From NCBI GenBank assembly GCA_030655075.1, contig JAURWE010000131.1, positions 150,783 through 214,782 on the forward strand: DNA of 64,000 nucleotides, written 5' to 3'. Positions within the stretch are counted from its first letter, which is position 1, and each line of letters starts with the position of its first letter. This DNA is from Pararhizobium sp. (GTDB lineage: Bacteria > Pseudomonadota > Alphaproteobacteria > Rhizobiales > Rhizobiaceae). A program made the position numbers and the translations under genes. The notes beneath the pieces were generated by a model. That model was not told the origin of the DNA, ran no database searches, and saw nothing but the letters and a program-made list of their open reading frames with translations. This document shows, piece by piece, positions 34,322-42,959 of the stretch.

Positions 34322-35499
34322 TGCGCGGTCTCCGCCTGGGAAACCTTCTCGGCAGGTTTGGCCCCCGCAACCGCCACGGCACCGCCATCGCGCAGGCGCT
34401 GCACTCCCTCGGTCACGACCGTCTCGCCTTCAGCGATCTCGGCCTGCACCAGCACCTTGTCCGGATTGCGTTGGATGATTTTCACCGGTACGCGCAGCGA
34501 CTTGTCGCCGGCAACGCGCCAGACGAACGATCCGTCCGAACTCCACTGGATCGCCAGCGGATCGACCGTCGGATAGCGGTCGCCATCGAATTTGACCGTC
34601 ACGGAGAAGGACATGCCGGCCCGCAGCGTATCGTCGAGGTTCGCGATCTTGGCCCGCACGCGCAGCGTCCGGCTCGCCTGATCGATACGGTTGTCGATGG
34701 CGTGAATGGAGCCGGTCAGCACTTTGCCCGGCTCAGAGATCGCCGTCGCCGAAATTTCCTTACCGACCACCATGTTGCGCGCGAAACGCTCCGGCACGAA
34801 GAAATCCACGAGAATTTCCGACCGGTCATCGATCGTCGCGATCGGCGTCGAGGTCGTGACATAGTCACCCGGATTGACGGCAATGATGCCGACAACGCCT
34901 GAGGACGGCGCAATGACCTCACGGCGCGTCAGGGTCAGTTCCGCTGCCTGCAGCGCCAATTCCGCTGTTTCCAGCGCCGTCTGCGCATCGCGTTTTTCAA
35001 CCGCCGTCACGGCCGAGGCCGAGCCGAGATTCTTGTAGCGCTCGACCTTTTCCGCAGCACTCTTGCGTGTCAGCCGCGCCTGGTCGGCGGCGATGCGCTG
35101 TTCGTCACTGTCGAGGCGGGCGATGACCTGACCTTGGCTGACTTTGTCGCCGGATTGAACCAGAACCTCGCTCAAATTGCCTGTCGCCGATGGCGTCACG
35201 GTCACCGAGCGGATCGCCTCGCCATTGCCGATCGCGTTCAGCCGGTCGTTGACCAGCGCCGTCGACACCGGCTTCGTCACCACCCGCACCGGCCCGCCGC
35301 CCGCACCTTGGCCGCGTCCCTGTCCGTCGCCCTGCCCGCTGCCCTGTTTATCGGCCGGTTTGGTCAGGCTGTCGATCAGCGGATTGGAAATCCCGATGGC
35401 CGCCAGCGTCGTGCCGGCACCCGGAACGAACTTCACCCACAGGCCGAACCCGGCCACCAGGACCACAAGACAAATCAACACCTGTTTCCAGAACCGCAT
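34318..35499 (-). CDS. RND efflux periplasmic adaptor (membrane fusion protein)
   Basis: A 393-residue membrane-fusion protein. An N-terminal membrane anchor (FWKQVLICLVVLVAGFGLWVKFV) is followed by a Gly/Gln-rich linker (about residues 50-68), then the lipoyl-like domain (SVTVTPSATGNLSEVLVQSGDKVSQGQVIARLDSD), a helical hairpin (QTALETAELALQAAELTLTRREV) and beta-barrel parts (GILAVNPGDYVTTSTPIATI-like region, ILVDFFVPERFA). It connects the permease to an outer-membrane channel. First gene of the pair; no TetR- or MarR-type regulator is adjacent. Confidence 0.94.
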   Translation of the reverse strand: MRFWKQVLICLVVLVAGFGLWVKFVPGAGTTLAAIGISNPLIDSLTKPADKQGSGQGDGQGRGQGAGGGPVRVVTKPVSTALVNDRLNAIGNGEAIRSVTVTPSATGNLSEVLVQSGDKVSQGQVIARLDSDEQRIAADQARLTRKSAAEKVERYKNLGSASAVTAVEKRDAQTALETAELALQAAELTLTRREVIAPSSGVVGIIAVNPGDYVTTSTPIATIDDRSEILVDFFVPERFARNMVVGKEISATAISEPGKVLTGSIHAIDNRIDQASRTLRVRAKIANLDDTLRAGMSFSVTVKFDGDRYPTVDPLAIQWSSDGSFVWRVAGDKSLRVPVKIIQRNPDKVLVQAEIAEGETVVTEGVQRLRDGGAVAVAGAKPAEKVSQAETAQ

Positions 35500-35854
35500 T
35501 CAATTCTCCGAAGATGGCGCACGGCGATTCCGCCCGCTACGCCTGATATGGGTCATTATCCGGTTTTGGCAGGTGCCTGACAACATGAGAATGGCATCAT
35601 TACGCAATTGTAATAAAACCGTTTTTCTCAATCGGACTTCGGGCCCGGTCATTTCGGCAGGCAAATTGCCGCACCGCAGCATTCGGCGCGCCTTTGCCGC
35701 CCCGCTTGCCCTAACAACAATGCCTTAAGCTGTAGCCGCGAATTCCGTCTGAAATACCGTCATGCCGGATATTTCCGGTTGGTATTCTCGACGGCGGAAT
35801 AAAAGAAGAACGCCAATTCTGGTCTTTCACCGCCGAATCACTACATTACGCCCC
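35500..35854. other. Intergenic region with divergent promoters of the RND operon and uvrD
   Basis: About 355 bp without a gene. It contains an operator-like inverted repeat ATTAC-GCAATT-GTAAT (35599-35614), 100 bp upstream of the adaptor start, and a CCGGATATTTCCGG word near 35764-35778. No regulator gene or other RNA-like structure is evident. Confidence 0.45.
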
Positions 35855-38326
35855 ATGACCCAAGGTTTTGACGATATTCCGTTCTTCGATGAAGAACCGG
35901 CGCCGCGCAAGGCGCCTGCCCCGCCGCCGGCCGGTGGCGGCATTGCAGCCCGCGCCATGGCCGCCCGCGACGGCAACCGCCCGCCGCCCGCCTATCTGTC
36001 GGGCCTCAATGCTGAACAGCGCGAAGCGGTGGAAACGATCGATGGCCCGGTGCTCGTTCTCGCCGGTGCCGGCACGGGCAAGACCCGTGTGCTCACCACG
36101 CGCATCGCCCATATTCTGGATTCCAAAAAAGCCTTCCCCAGCCAGATCCTCGCCGTCACCTTCACCAACAAGGCGGCGCGTGAAATGAAGGAACGCATCG
36201 GCGTTCTCGTCGGCGGCGCCGTCGAAGGGATGCCCTGGCTCGGCACCTTCCACTCGATCGGCGTCAAGCTGCTGCGCCGCCATGCCGAACTCTGCGGCCT
36301 GCGCTCGGATTTTTCCATTCTCGACACCGACGACGTCGTCCGCCTGATCAAGCAGCTGATCCAGGCCGAAGGCATCGACGACAAGCGCTGGCCGGCAAAA
36401 CAGTTTGCCCAGATGATCGACGGCTGGAAGAACAAGGGTCTCGGCCCGGCCGAGATCGCCGAGGGCGACGCGCGCGCCTTTGCCAATGGCAAGGGCCGCG
36501 AGCTCTACACCGCCTATCAGGCCCGCTTGCGCACGCTCAATGCCTGCGATTTCGGCGATCTGCTGATGCACCCGATCCGCATGTTCCGCGCCCATCCGGA
36601 TGTGCTGAAGGAATATCACGACCGCTTCCGCTACATTCTCGTCGACGAGTATCAGGATACCAACACCGCCCAATACATGTGGCTGCGCCTGCTTGCCCAG
36701 CGCGAGAAGGGCGTGCCGCAGAATGTCTGCTGCGTCGGCGACGACGACCAGTCGATCTATGGCTGGCGCGGCGCCGAGGTCGACAACATCCTGCGCTTCG
36801 AGAAGGATTTTCCCGGCGCCAAGGTCATCAAGCTTGAGCGCAACTACCGCTCGACCGAACATATTCTGGGCGCTGCCGCCCACCTGATTGCCCACAACGA
36901 GGGCCGGCTCGGGAAAACCCTGTTTACCGACCGCTCCGACCCCGACGACCAGAAGGTCCAGGTCCACGCCGCCTGGGATTCCGAAGAGGAAGCCCGCGCC
37001 GTCGGCGAAGAGATCGAGCAGCTGCAGCGCGACGGCGGCAGTGGCCGCAAACACCGCCTGAACGACATGGCCATCCTCGTGCGCGCCTCGTTCCAGATGC
37101 GCGAGTTCGAAGACCGTTTTGTCACCCTCGGCCTCAACTACCGCGTCATTGGCGGCCCGCGCTTCTACGAGCGCCTCGAAATCCGCGACGCCATGGCCTA
37201 TTTCCGCCTCGTCTGTCAGCCCGCCGACGATCTCGCCTTCGAGCGCATCGTCAACACCCCCAAGCGCGGCCTCGGCGACACCTCGATCCGGGCGCTGCAC
37301 GATTATGCCCGCGCCCGCGACATGCCGATGCTGGCCGCCGCCTCCGACATGATCGAGACCGACGAGCTGAAGGCCAAGGCGCGCAAGGCCCTGTTCGACG
37401 TCGTCACCGATTTCCGCCGCTGGCAGACCCTGCTCGAAAACACGCCGCACACCGAACTTGCCGAGCAGATCCTCGACGAGAGCGGCTACACCGCCATGTG
37501 GCAGAACGACAAGTCCGCCGAAGCGCCCGGACGCCTGGAAAACCTGAAGGAACTCGTGCGCTCGATGGAAGCCTTCGAGAGCATGCGCAGCTTCCTCGAA
37601 CATGTTTCGCTGGTCATGGACACCGAGCAGAATGCCGAGATGGACGCCGTCTCGATCATGACCCTGCATTCGGCCAAGGGCCTCGAATTCGAGACGGTCT
37701 TTCTGCCCGGCTGGGAGGAAGGCCTGTTTCCGCACCAGCGAGCGCTCGACGAAGGCGGCAGGTCCGGACTGGAAGAAGAGCGCCGCCTCGCCTATGTCGG
37801 CCTGACGCGGGCCAAGCGCCGCTGCCACATCTGGTTCGTCTCCAACCGCCGCATCCACGGCCTCTGGCAATCGACCCTGCCCTCGCGCTTCCTCGAGGAA
37901 CTGCCGGTCACCCATGTCGATGTCGCCGAGAGCGAGCAGTCCTATGGCGGTTACGGCCGCGGCGGCTACGGCCAGTCGCGGTTCGACAAGCAGGAGCCCT
38001 TCTCCAACACCTATGCCACCCCCGGCTGGAAACGCGCCCAGGCTAACAAGTCCGACGCCACCCGAGACAACTGGGGCTCCCGCTCCGGCCACGCCGTCGA
38101 GCGCATCGGCTACGGCGAAAGCGGCCCGCGCGCCAAAACCATCGACGGCGACCTCGTCGCCAAATCGCGGGTCGACACCCCCTCCGACTTCTCGGTCGGC
38201 GACCGCGTCTTCCACATCAAATTCGGCAACGGCAATATTGCCGGTATCGAGGGCAACAAGCTGACCATCGACTTTGACCGGGCCGGACAGAAGCGGGTGC
38301 TGGATGGGTTTGTGGAGAGGGTGTGA
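35855..38326 (+). CDS. uvrD: ATP-dependent DNA helicase UvrD/PcrA
   Basis: Superfamily 1A 3'-5' helicase used in excision and mismatch repair, 823 residues. Motifs in order: Q-motif LNAEQREAV, Walker A VLAGAGTGKTRVLT (about 64-77), Ia VTFTNKAAREMKER, II LVDEYQDTN, III VGDDDQSIYGWRGA, IV VIKLERNYRS, V MTLHSAKGLEFE and VI RLAYVGLTRAKRR. The C-terminal 120 residues include a Gly/Tyr-rich linker and a final domain (VGDRVFHIKFGNGNIAGIEG) as in PcrA, where it contacts RNA polymerase. The ATG at 35855 is preferred over an in-frame upstream ATG at 35762, whose added residues are not conserved-looking. Confidence 0.95.
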   Translation: MTQGFDDIPFFDEEPAPRKAPAPPPAGGGIAARAMAARDGNRPPPAYLSGLNAEQREAVETIDGPVLVLAGAGTGKTRVLTTRIAHILDSKKAFPSQILAVTFTNKAAREMKERIGVLVGGAVEGMPWLGTFHSIGVKLLRRHAELCGLRSDFSILDTDDVVRLIKQLIQAEGIDDKRWPAKQFAQMIDGWKNKGLGPAEIAEGDARAFANGKGRELYTAYQARLRTLNACDFGDLLMHPIRMFRAHPDVLKEYHDRFRYILVDEYQDTNTAQYMWLRLLAQREKGVPQNVCCVGDDDQSIYGWRGAEVDNILRFEKDFPGAKVIKLERNYRSTEHILGAAAHLIAHNEGRLGKTLFTDRSDPDDQKVQVHAAWDSEEEARAVGEEIEQLQRDGGSGRKHRLNDMAILVRASFQMREFEDRFVTLGLNYRVIGGPRFYERLEIRDAMAYFRLVCQPADDLAFERIVNTPKRGLGDTSIRALHDYARARDMPMLAAASDMIETDELKAKARKALFDVVTDFRRWQTLLENTPHTELAEQILDESGYTAMWQNDKSAEAPGRLENLKELVRSMEAFESMRSFLEHVSLVMDTEQNAEMDAVSIMTLHSAKGLEFETVFLPGWEEGLFPHQRALDEGGRSGLEEERRLAYVGLTRAKRRCHIWFVSNRRIHGLWQSTLPSRFLEELPVTHVDVAESEQSYGGYGRGGYGQSRFDKQEPFSNTYATPGWKRAQANKSDATRDNWGSRSGHAVERIGYGESGPRAKTIDGDLVAKSRVDTPSDFSVGDRVFHIKFGNGNIAGIEGNKLTIDFDRAGQKRVLDGFVERV

Positions 38327-38332
38327 GCTTTT

Positions 38333-38516
38333 CTCCCCCTCGGCGGGGGAGAAAGCAAAATCAAGACCTTAGCGGAACGCTAAGTCTTAGATTTTGCAAG
38401 AGAGGGGGCCAGCCATCTCTCTCCACACCCCACCCTTCTGCTGAAAAATCTGGCACTTGGCGTTGCGGCGAGACACCGTTTTTTTCATCCCCCCGCCCGG
38501 CAGAGGGAAGCGCAAC
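38333..38516. repeat. Direct-repeat copy 1 (about 180 bp intergenic element)
   Basis: This stretch and 38981-39157 are nearly the same sequence in the same orientation (about 85-90% by eye), beginning CTCCCCCTCGGCG. Each holds an internal hairpin around CTTAGCGG...CGCTAAG flanked by AAAATC and GATTTT, the common words CAGCCATCTCTCTCC and CTGAAAAATCTGGCACTTGG, and GC-rich inverted words at the ends. No coding function is apparent. The two copies bracket the DUF559 gene. Confidence 0.85.
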
Positions 38517-38581
38517 CTGCGTATTTCAATGGACATCGAATTGAGCGATTATCGGCTTAACGAGCGGGATGGAGGGATTTC

Positions 38582-38938
38582 ATGCGCCAGCGGATTCCCG
38601 ATTATCATCGGCGCTCTGCACGCGACATGAGGCTGGATTCGACCAAGGCCGAAAACATCCTGTGGCAGGCGCTGCGCAACAAGCAGCTTGGCGGTTTCAA
38701 GTTCAAACGCCAGGTTCCACTTGATGGATTTATTCTCGATTTTGTCTGCTTCGATCAGCGCCTGATCATCGAGGTTGATGGATTTCAGCATGCCGAAAGT
38801 GCACGTGACATCAAGCGGGATGCGCATTTTCAAGGCGTTGGTTTTCGGGTGCTGCGATTCTGGAACGAGGATGTGATCCGCAACAGCGACGGCGTTTGCC
38901 TGGAAATATTGGTGGCGCTCAAAAACAGTGGCGAATGA
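38582..38938 (+). CDS. DUF559 domain protein (Vsr/restriction endonuclease-like fold)
   Basis: A 118-residue protein of the DUF559 group, which has a very-short-patch-repair or PD-(D/E)XK nuclease-like fold. Family marks: AENILWQALRNKQLGGFKFKRQVPL (about 21-45), FILDFVCFDQRLIIEVDGFQHAES (the D and ExD residues of the presumed active site, about 50-70), then RDAHFQGVGFRVLRFWNEDVI. The ATG follows GGATGGAGGGATTTC. No methyltransferase is nearby. The two long direct repeats on either side suggest that the gene is carried as a cassette or was captured between repeat copies. Enzymatic activity is not shown for most members. Confidence 0.88.
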   Translation: MRQRIPDYHRRSARDMRLDSTKAENILWQALRNKQLGGFKFKRQVPLDGFILDFVCFDQRLIIEVDGFQHAESARDIKRDAHFQGVGFRVLRFWNEDVIRNSDGVCLEILVALKNSGE

Positions 38939-38980
38939 CCAGCCCATAGCCCCCCTTGGCGGGATATGAATACGGCTTAT

Positions 38981-39157
38981 CTCCCCCTCGGCGGTGGAGA
39001 AAGCAAAATCAAGACCTTAGCGGAGCGCTAAGTCTTAGATTTTGCAAGAGAGTTGGCCAGCCATCTCTCTCCACACCCCACCCCCTCTCCTGAAAAATCT
39101 GGCACTTGGCGTTCCGCCAAGACACCGATTTTTCGTCCTCCCCCGCACGGGGGGAGG
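38981..39157. repeat. Direct-repeat copy 2 (about 180 bp intergenic element)
   Basis: Second copy of the element at 38333-38516, same orientation, starting CTCCCCCTCGGCGG and closing with CTCCCCCGCACGGGGGGAG. It keeps the inner hairpin with arms around CTTAGCGG and CGCTAAG and the words CAAGAGAGTTGGCCAGCC and CTGAAAAATCTGGCACTTGG. It lies between the DUF559 gene and the HxlR gene. Confidence 0.85.
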
Positions 39158-39191
39158 TAGGCCTTTTCCTTTTACAGCGCGATAAACCCCC

Positions 39192-39617
39192 CTACCGCCC
39201 CCGTGCCAAAAACATCGCCCGCGAGCGCTCGATCTCCGTGTGGTGCGTTTCGGCCCAGATCCAGACACCGCAGAAGGCGGCGCCGAGGCTGCGGCCGAGG
39301 TCGGTCAGGCTGTAGTCCACATGCGGCGGGATCACCGGGTGGATGGTGCGCAGCACGAGGCCATCATATTCCATCTGCCGCAGCGTCTTGGTCAGCATCT
39401 TCTGGCTGATACCACCGACCAGTTTCCCCACCTGCGTGAAGCGCACCGTGCCATGCTCTTCCAGCACTTCCAGGATCAGCATCGTCCACTTGTCGGCGAC
39501 CTGCGCGATGATGCCGCGCACCAGCTGTTCCAGCGCCGGATCGAGCTCATCGGGGATATCCCGGCCCGCATGCATCGCGGCATAGGCCGCTCCATGGGTC
39601 TCAACCGCCTTGCTCAC
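39192..39617 (-). CDS. HxlR-type winged-helix regulator
   Basis: A 141-residue transcription regulator from a GTG at 39617 (VSKAVETHGAAYAAM), preceded by GGAGAGTGACT. The HxlR core is at about residues 35-110: GIIAQVADKWTMLILEVLEEHGTVRFTQVGKLVGGISQKMLTKTLRQMEYDGLV, then HVDYSLTDLGRSL. Typically controls a divergent oxidoreductase in response to reactive carbonyls, quinones or aromatic compounds. Its neighbour 102 bp away is such an SDR gene. A longer upstream frame to 39701 would run into the promoter. Confidence 0.93.
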   Translation of the reverse strand: MSKAVETHGAAYAAMHAGRDIPDELDPALEQLVRGIIAQVADKWTMLILEVLEEHGTVRFTQVGKLVGGISQKMLTKTLRQMEYDGLVLRTIHPVIPPHVDYSLTDLGRSLGAAFCGVWIWAETHHTEIERSRAMFLARGR

Positions 39618-39719
39618 AGTCACTCTCCTTTGGGTGCGTATAGATATTTCTAGTGCCTTCTTTCTAAAAGAGATTGTCCGCCATATTTTGCCGTTACGCA
39701 ATCAGGAAAGGCGACGACC

Positions 39720-40475
39720 ATGAACATGACAGGCAACACCATCCTCATCACCGGCGGCGGCTCCGGCATCGGCCGGGCACTGGCCGAAGCGTTTCACCGG
39801 CTCGGCAACCAGGTGATCATTTCCGGCCGCCGCGCCGGCGTGCTGAAAGAGGTGACCGATGCCAACCCGGGAATGGCAGCATTGACGGTCGACATGGGCG
39901 ACGCTGACAGCATCAAGGCCTTTGCCGAAACGCTGATCAAAAACCACCCGTCGCTCAACGCCGTGCTCAACAATGCCGGCATCATGAAGCCGGAAGACAT
40001 CAAGGGCGCGGATTATCTGGCCATCGCCGAGGAAACCATCGCGACCAACCTGCTCGGGCCTATCCGGCTTAGCGCCGCGCTGCTGCCGCATCTGCAGGCC
40101 CAGGAAAACGCCGCCGTGCTGACGGTGTCCTCCGGCCTCGCCTTCGTCCCGATGGCGCTGACACCGACCTATTCGGCCACCAAGGCCGCGATCCATTCCT
40201 ATTCGATGGCGCTGCGCCACCAGCTGAAGGACGGCAATGTCGAGGTCATCGAGATCGCGCCGCCCTATGTCCAGACCGAACTGATGAGCGAGCAGCAGGC
40301 GAGCGATCCGAACGCGATGCCGCTGGCCGATTTCATCACCGAGGTCATGGATATCCTCAGCCAGCAGCCGGACAGCGGCGAGGTCATCGTCGAGCGCTGC
40401 AAGCCGCTGCGCTTTGCCGCCGAAAACGGCAAGATGGCCGTCATGTTCGGGGCCATCAATTCGATGGTTCACTGA
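39720..40475 (+). CDS. Short-chain dehydrogenase/reductase
   Basis: A 251-residue classical SDR. Cofactor loop TGGGSGIGRALAEAF (about residues 11-25), NNAGIM (about 82-87), catalytic Ser in LTVSSGLAFV and the YSATK motif with Tyr and Lys (about 156-160). The substrate is unknown. The start at 39720 follows AGGAAAGGCGACGACC. It is divergent from the HxlR regulator, a common regulator/target pair. A 10-mer TGCCTTCTTT at 39654-39663 is also found upstream of the first reductase gene of this window (12-21). Confidence 0.93.
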   Translation: MNMTGNTILITGGGSGIGRALAEAFHRLGNQVIISGRRAGVLKEVTDANPGMAALTVDMGDADSIKAFAETLIKNHPSLNAVLNNAGIMKPEDIKGADYLAIAEETIATNLLGPIRLSAALLPHLQAQENAAVLTVSSGLAFVPMALTPTYSATKAAIHSYSMALRHQLKDGNVEVIEIAPPYVQTELMSEQQASDPNAMPLADFITEVMDILSQQPDSGEVIVERCKPLRFAAENGKMAVMFGAINSMVH

Positions 40476-40492
40476 CACTGCATGAAGAAATG

Positions 40493-40515
40493 CGAGAGGC
40501 CGCTCAGGCCTCTCG
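40493..40515. terminator. Hairpin at the end of the GGDEF-EAL gene
   Basis: CGAGAGGCC (40493-40501) and GGCCTCTCG (40507-40515) are perfect 9-bp arms with a 5-nt loop. The right arm overlaps the last codons of the minus-strand gene. It is a candidate bidirectional terminator for the convergent SDR and GGDEF-EAL genes; there is no strong T-run on the plus strand. Confidence 0.45.
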
Positions 40516-42678
40516 TCTCAGTCCCGCCAGGCGTATATCCATGTCGCTGGCGGGCATGGGCTTGCCAAAAAGATAGCCCTGTCCGGCCGGACAGCCCAAG
40601 GCGCGGATCGCCTCTTCCTGCTCACGCGTCTCGATGCCCTCGGCAATCGTCTGCAGCCCGAGATCCGTGCTCATGGCGATCAGCGCCCGGGTGATGGCCG
40701 CATCGCGCGGCTTGTTGATGATATCGCGCACAAACCCCTTGTCGATCTTCAGCGTCGTCAGCGGATAGCGCTGCAGCGAGCTGAGCGAAGCATAGCCGGT
40801 GCCGAAATCATCAAAGGCAATGCCGATCCCCAGCCCGCGCAACTCGGTCAGAACCTCGAAAGACCGGTCGTCGTCATGCAGCGCGATCGTCTCGGTGACC
40901 TCGAGCTCCAGCATGGAAGGATCCAGTCTGTAGGCACGCATCGCGTCCGAGATCTTGCGCACAAGATGCGGTGACTTCAGCTGTGCCGGAAAAAGATTGA
41001 TGCTCATTTTAAGATTGTAGTGGCCGGCCTGCCGCCACAGCGCCTGCTGGCGGCAGGCCTCGTCGAGCACCCACCAGCCGACATCCAGCGCCAGAGACGT
41101 CTGCTCCAACGCCGGCAGAAATGCAGCCGGCTGCAACAGGCCACGCTCGGGATGCTGCCACCGGATCAGCGCCTCGGCGCCAAGAATGCGCTCGCTGCCC
41201 AGATAGACCTGCGGCTGGTAATAGAGCACCAGTTCGTCATTGCGCAGCGCGTGCAGCAGCTCATCACGCATCACCCGGCGGGCTAGCGTTTCGTTGCGCA
41301 TGCTGGGGTCGAACATCCGGCTCGTCCGCCCGCCCGCCTGCTTGGCCCGGTAGAGCGCAAAATCGGCGCTGGCGATCAGCTCCTCGTCGTCGTCGCCATG
41401 GGCCGGGCCGAGTGCGACACCGATGCTGGCACCCAGATCGAACATGTGGCCACCAAGGCTGAAGGGCTCTTCAAAGGCGCGCACCAGCGCCAGCGCCTCG
41501 CGCGCCGCAATCACCGGGTCACCGACGTCAGGCAGCAGCACGGCAAATTCATCACCGCCGAAACGCGCGATCGTGGCGTTGCGGCTGAGCACATAGGGAA
41601 GCCTGACGCCGATCGCCTGGATGAGCGAATCGCCAACGCCGTGTCCCTGCGTATCGTTGATGTCCTTGAAGCCGTCGAGGTCGATCAGCATGACCGCCAT
41701 CGGCATGCCGCGCTCAAGCTCGGTCTTGAGGATGTCGGTAAAGCGATGGCGATTGTGCAAGCCCGTGAGCGTGTCCTGCCCGGCCAGGCGCATCAGCCGC
41801 GTATCGCGCTCGCGCCGCTCGGATATATCCTTGATGATCGCGCCGGCGCTGAGGCCGCGCTCATCACGCCAGGTCGAGACGGCGATCTCGATGGGAAATT
41901 CCGTCCCATCCTTTCTGCGGGCATCGACCTCGACCGTCTTGCCCTTCAGCCGCGCCTCGCCGCCCATGGCCACCCGCTCGAGACCGGCGCTGTGCGCGCC
42001 GCGCATTCTCTCGGGTATGATGATCTCGATCGGGCTGCCGATCATCTCCGCATGGCTATAGCCAAACAGCGCCAGAGCAGATGGATTGACGAACTCGATG
42101 CGGCCGGTCGGATCGATGGATATCAGCGAGAGATCGGTGGCGTTTGCGAAGTTGACCGAGGTCGATCTGGCGAAGTCAGCACGGCGCAGGTTGAACGTCT
42201 CCATCACCTGATCGGCCAGAGACCTGAGGCCATCATACTCGCCATCCCTGGCTTCAGGGCGGGGCGAGGTATCGGCAACACAGAGCGTGCCAAGCCTGTA
42301 GCCATTGCCGGTAATCAGTGGCGCGCCGGCATAAAACCGGATGAAGGGCGGTTGCGTGACGAATGGCGTCTGGGCAAAGCGCGGATCGAGCCTGGCGTCC
42401 GGCACCAGAAAAACGCCATCGGAGAGGATCGCATGGCTGCAGAACGTATCGATCTTGCTGGTCCGGTCGATATCGATGCCGGAGCAGGCCTTGAAGATGA
42501 GCTGGCTTTCGTCAACAACGGTTATGAAGCCCATGCCGGCGGAAAACAGCGCCCGGGCCTCAGCGATGATCGGATCGAGCCTGGCATCGGCATTGCTTCC
42601 GGAAACCCAGAAGGCGGCAAGCTCAGCCAGCCTTCGCTGTTCGAGTGACGCTGGACCGCCTCTGCCTTCTTGCGTCAT
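40504..42678 (-). CDS. GAF-PAS-GGDEF-EAL cyclic-di-GMP enzyme
   Basis: A 724-residue protein. It opens with a GAF domain (about 35-165; FITVVDESQLIFKACSGID, APLITGNGYRLGTLCV), then PAS (about 185-300; ISIDPTGRIEFVNPSALALFGYSHAEMIGS, with PAC-type IIKDISERRERD), then GGDEF with RFGGDEFAVLLPDVG (active site intact), then EAL with LGAEALIRWQHPERG and DDFGTGYASLSSL. Both motifs are intact, so synthase, phosphodiesterase or bifunctional behaviour cannot be told. No membrane segment is seen, so it is cytosolic. The start at 42678 follows AGGATTTTG. No operon partner. Confidence 0.94.
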   Translation of the reverse strand: MTQEGRGGPASLEQRRLAELAAFWVSGSNADARLDPIIAEARALFSAGMGFITVVDESQLIFKACSGIDIDRTSKIDTFCSHAILSDGVFLVPDARLDPRFAQTPFVTQPPFIRFYAGAPLITGNGYRLGTLCVADTSPRPEARDGEYDGLRSLADQVMETFNLRRADFARSTSVNFANATDLSLISIDPTGRIEFVNPSALALFGYSHAEMIGSPIEIIIPERMRGAHSAGLERVAMGGEARLKGKTVEVDARRKDGTEFPIEIAVSTWRDERGLSAGAIIKDISERRERDTRLMRLAGQDTLTGLHNRHRFTDILKTELERGMPMAVMLIDLDGFKDINDTQGHGVGDSLIQAIGVRLPYVLSRNATIARFGGDEFAVLLPDVGDPVIAAREALALVRAFEEPFSLGGHMFDLGASIGVALGPAHGDDDEELIASADFALYRAKQAGGRTSRMFDPSMRNETLARRVMRDELLHALRNDELVLYYQPQVYLGSERILGAEALIRWQHPERGLLQPAAFLPALEQTSLALDVGWWVLDEACRQQALWRQAGHYNLKMSINLFPAQLKSPHLVRKISDAMRAYRLDPSMLELEVTETIALHDDDRSFEVLTELRGLGIGIAFDDFGTGYASLSSLQRYPLTTLKIDKGFVRDIINKPRDAAITRALIAMSTDLGLQTIAEGIETREQEEAIRALGCPAGQGYLFGKPMPASDMDIRLAGLRREA

Positions 42679-42959
42679 CAAAATCCTGTTCCGTGGACGT
42701 GTGCTGGCGGGCACGACGTGCAGAAAGCTTCTGGAAAACGCTCAACCCATATTCAGACAGGAGCTTGACGACACCACACCCTGACCCGCTGCTCGATCGC
42801 AACCGGAAAACGAGGCCGGTGTGTAAAGAGACAACGCCAAGCAACACCTGATCATTCACTGGTATAGCAACCACACCAAAAAGAAAAGGTTCGCTAGCGT
42901 ACACAAGCATAAGTCGCTTTACTAAAATACCTCAGATCATGCCGTGCATCGGCGTGATG

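Noticed and set aside
35846..38215. A 789-codon open frame antisense to uvrD, and similarly long antisense frames opposite ftsK (43308-45617) and the AsmA gene (25732-27795, 27841-29793).
   Set aside because: High-GC codon bias keeps the opposite frames open. Composition is His/Gly/Arg-rich without domains, and the sense genes are unmistakable.
38323..39315. Short frames within the two direct repeats (38323-38544 plus, 39035-39268 minus, 39106-39315 plus).
   Set aside because: They lie in repeated non-coding elements; similar frames in such elements are common false gene calls.
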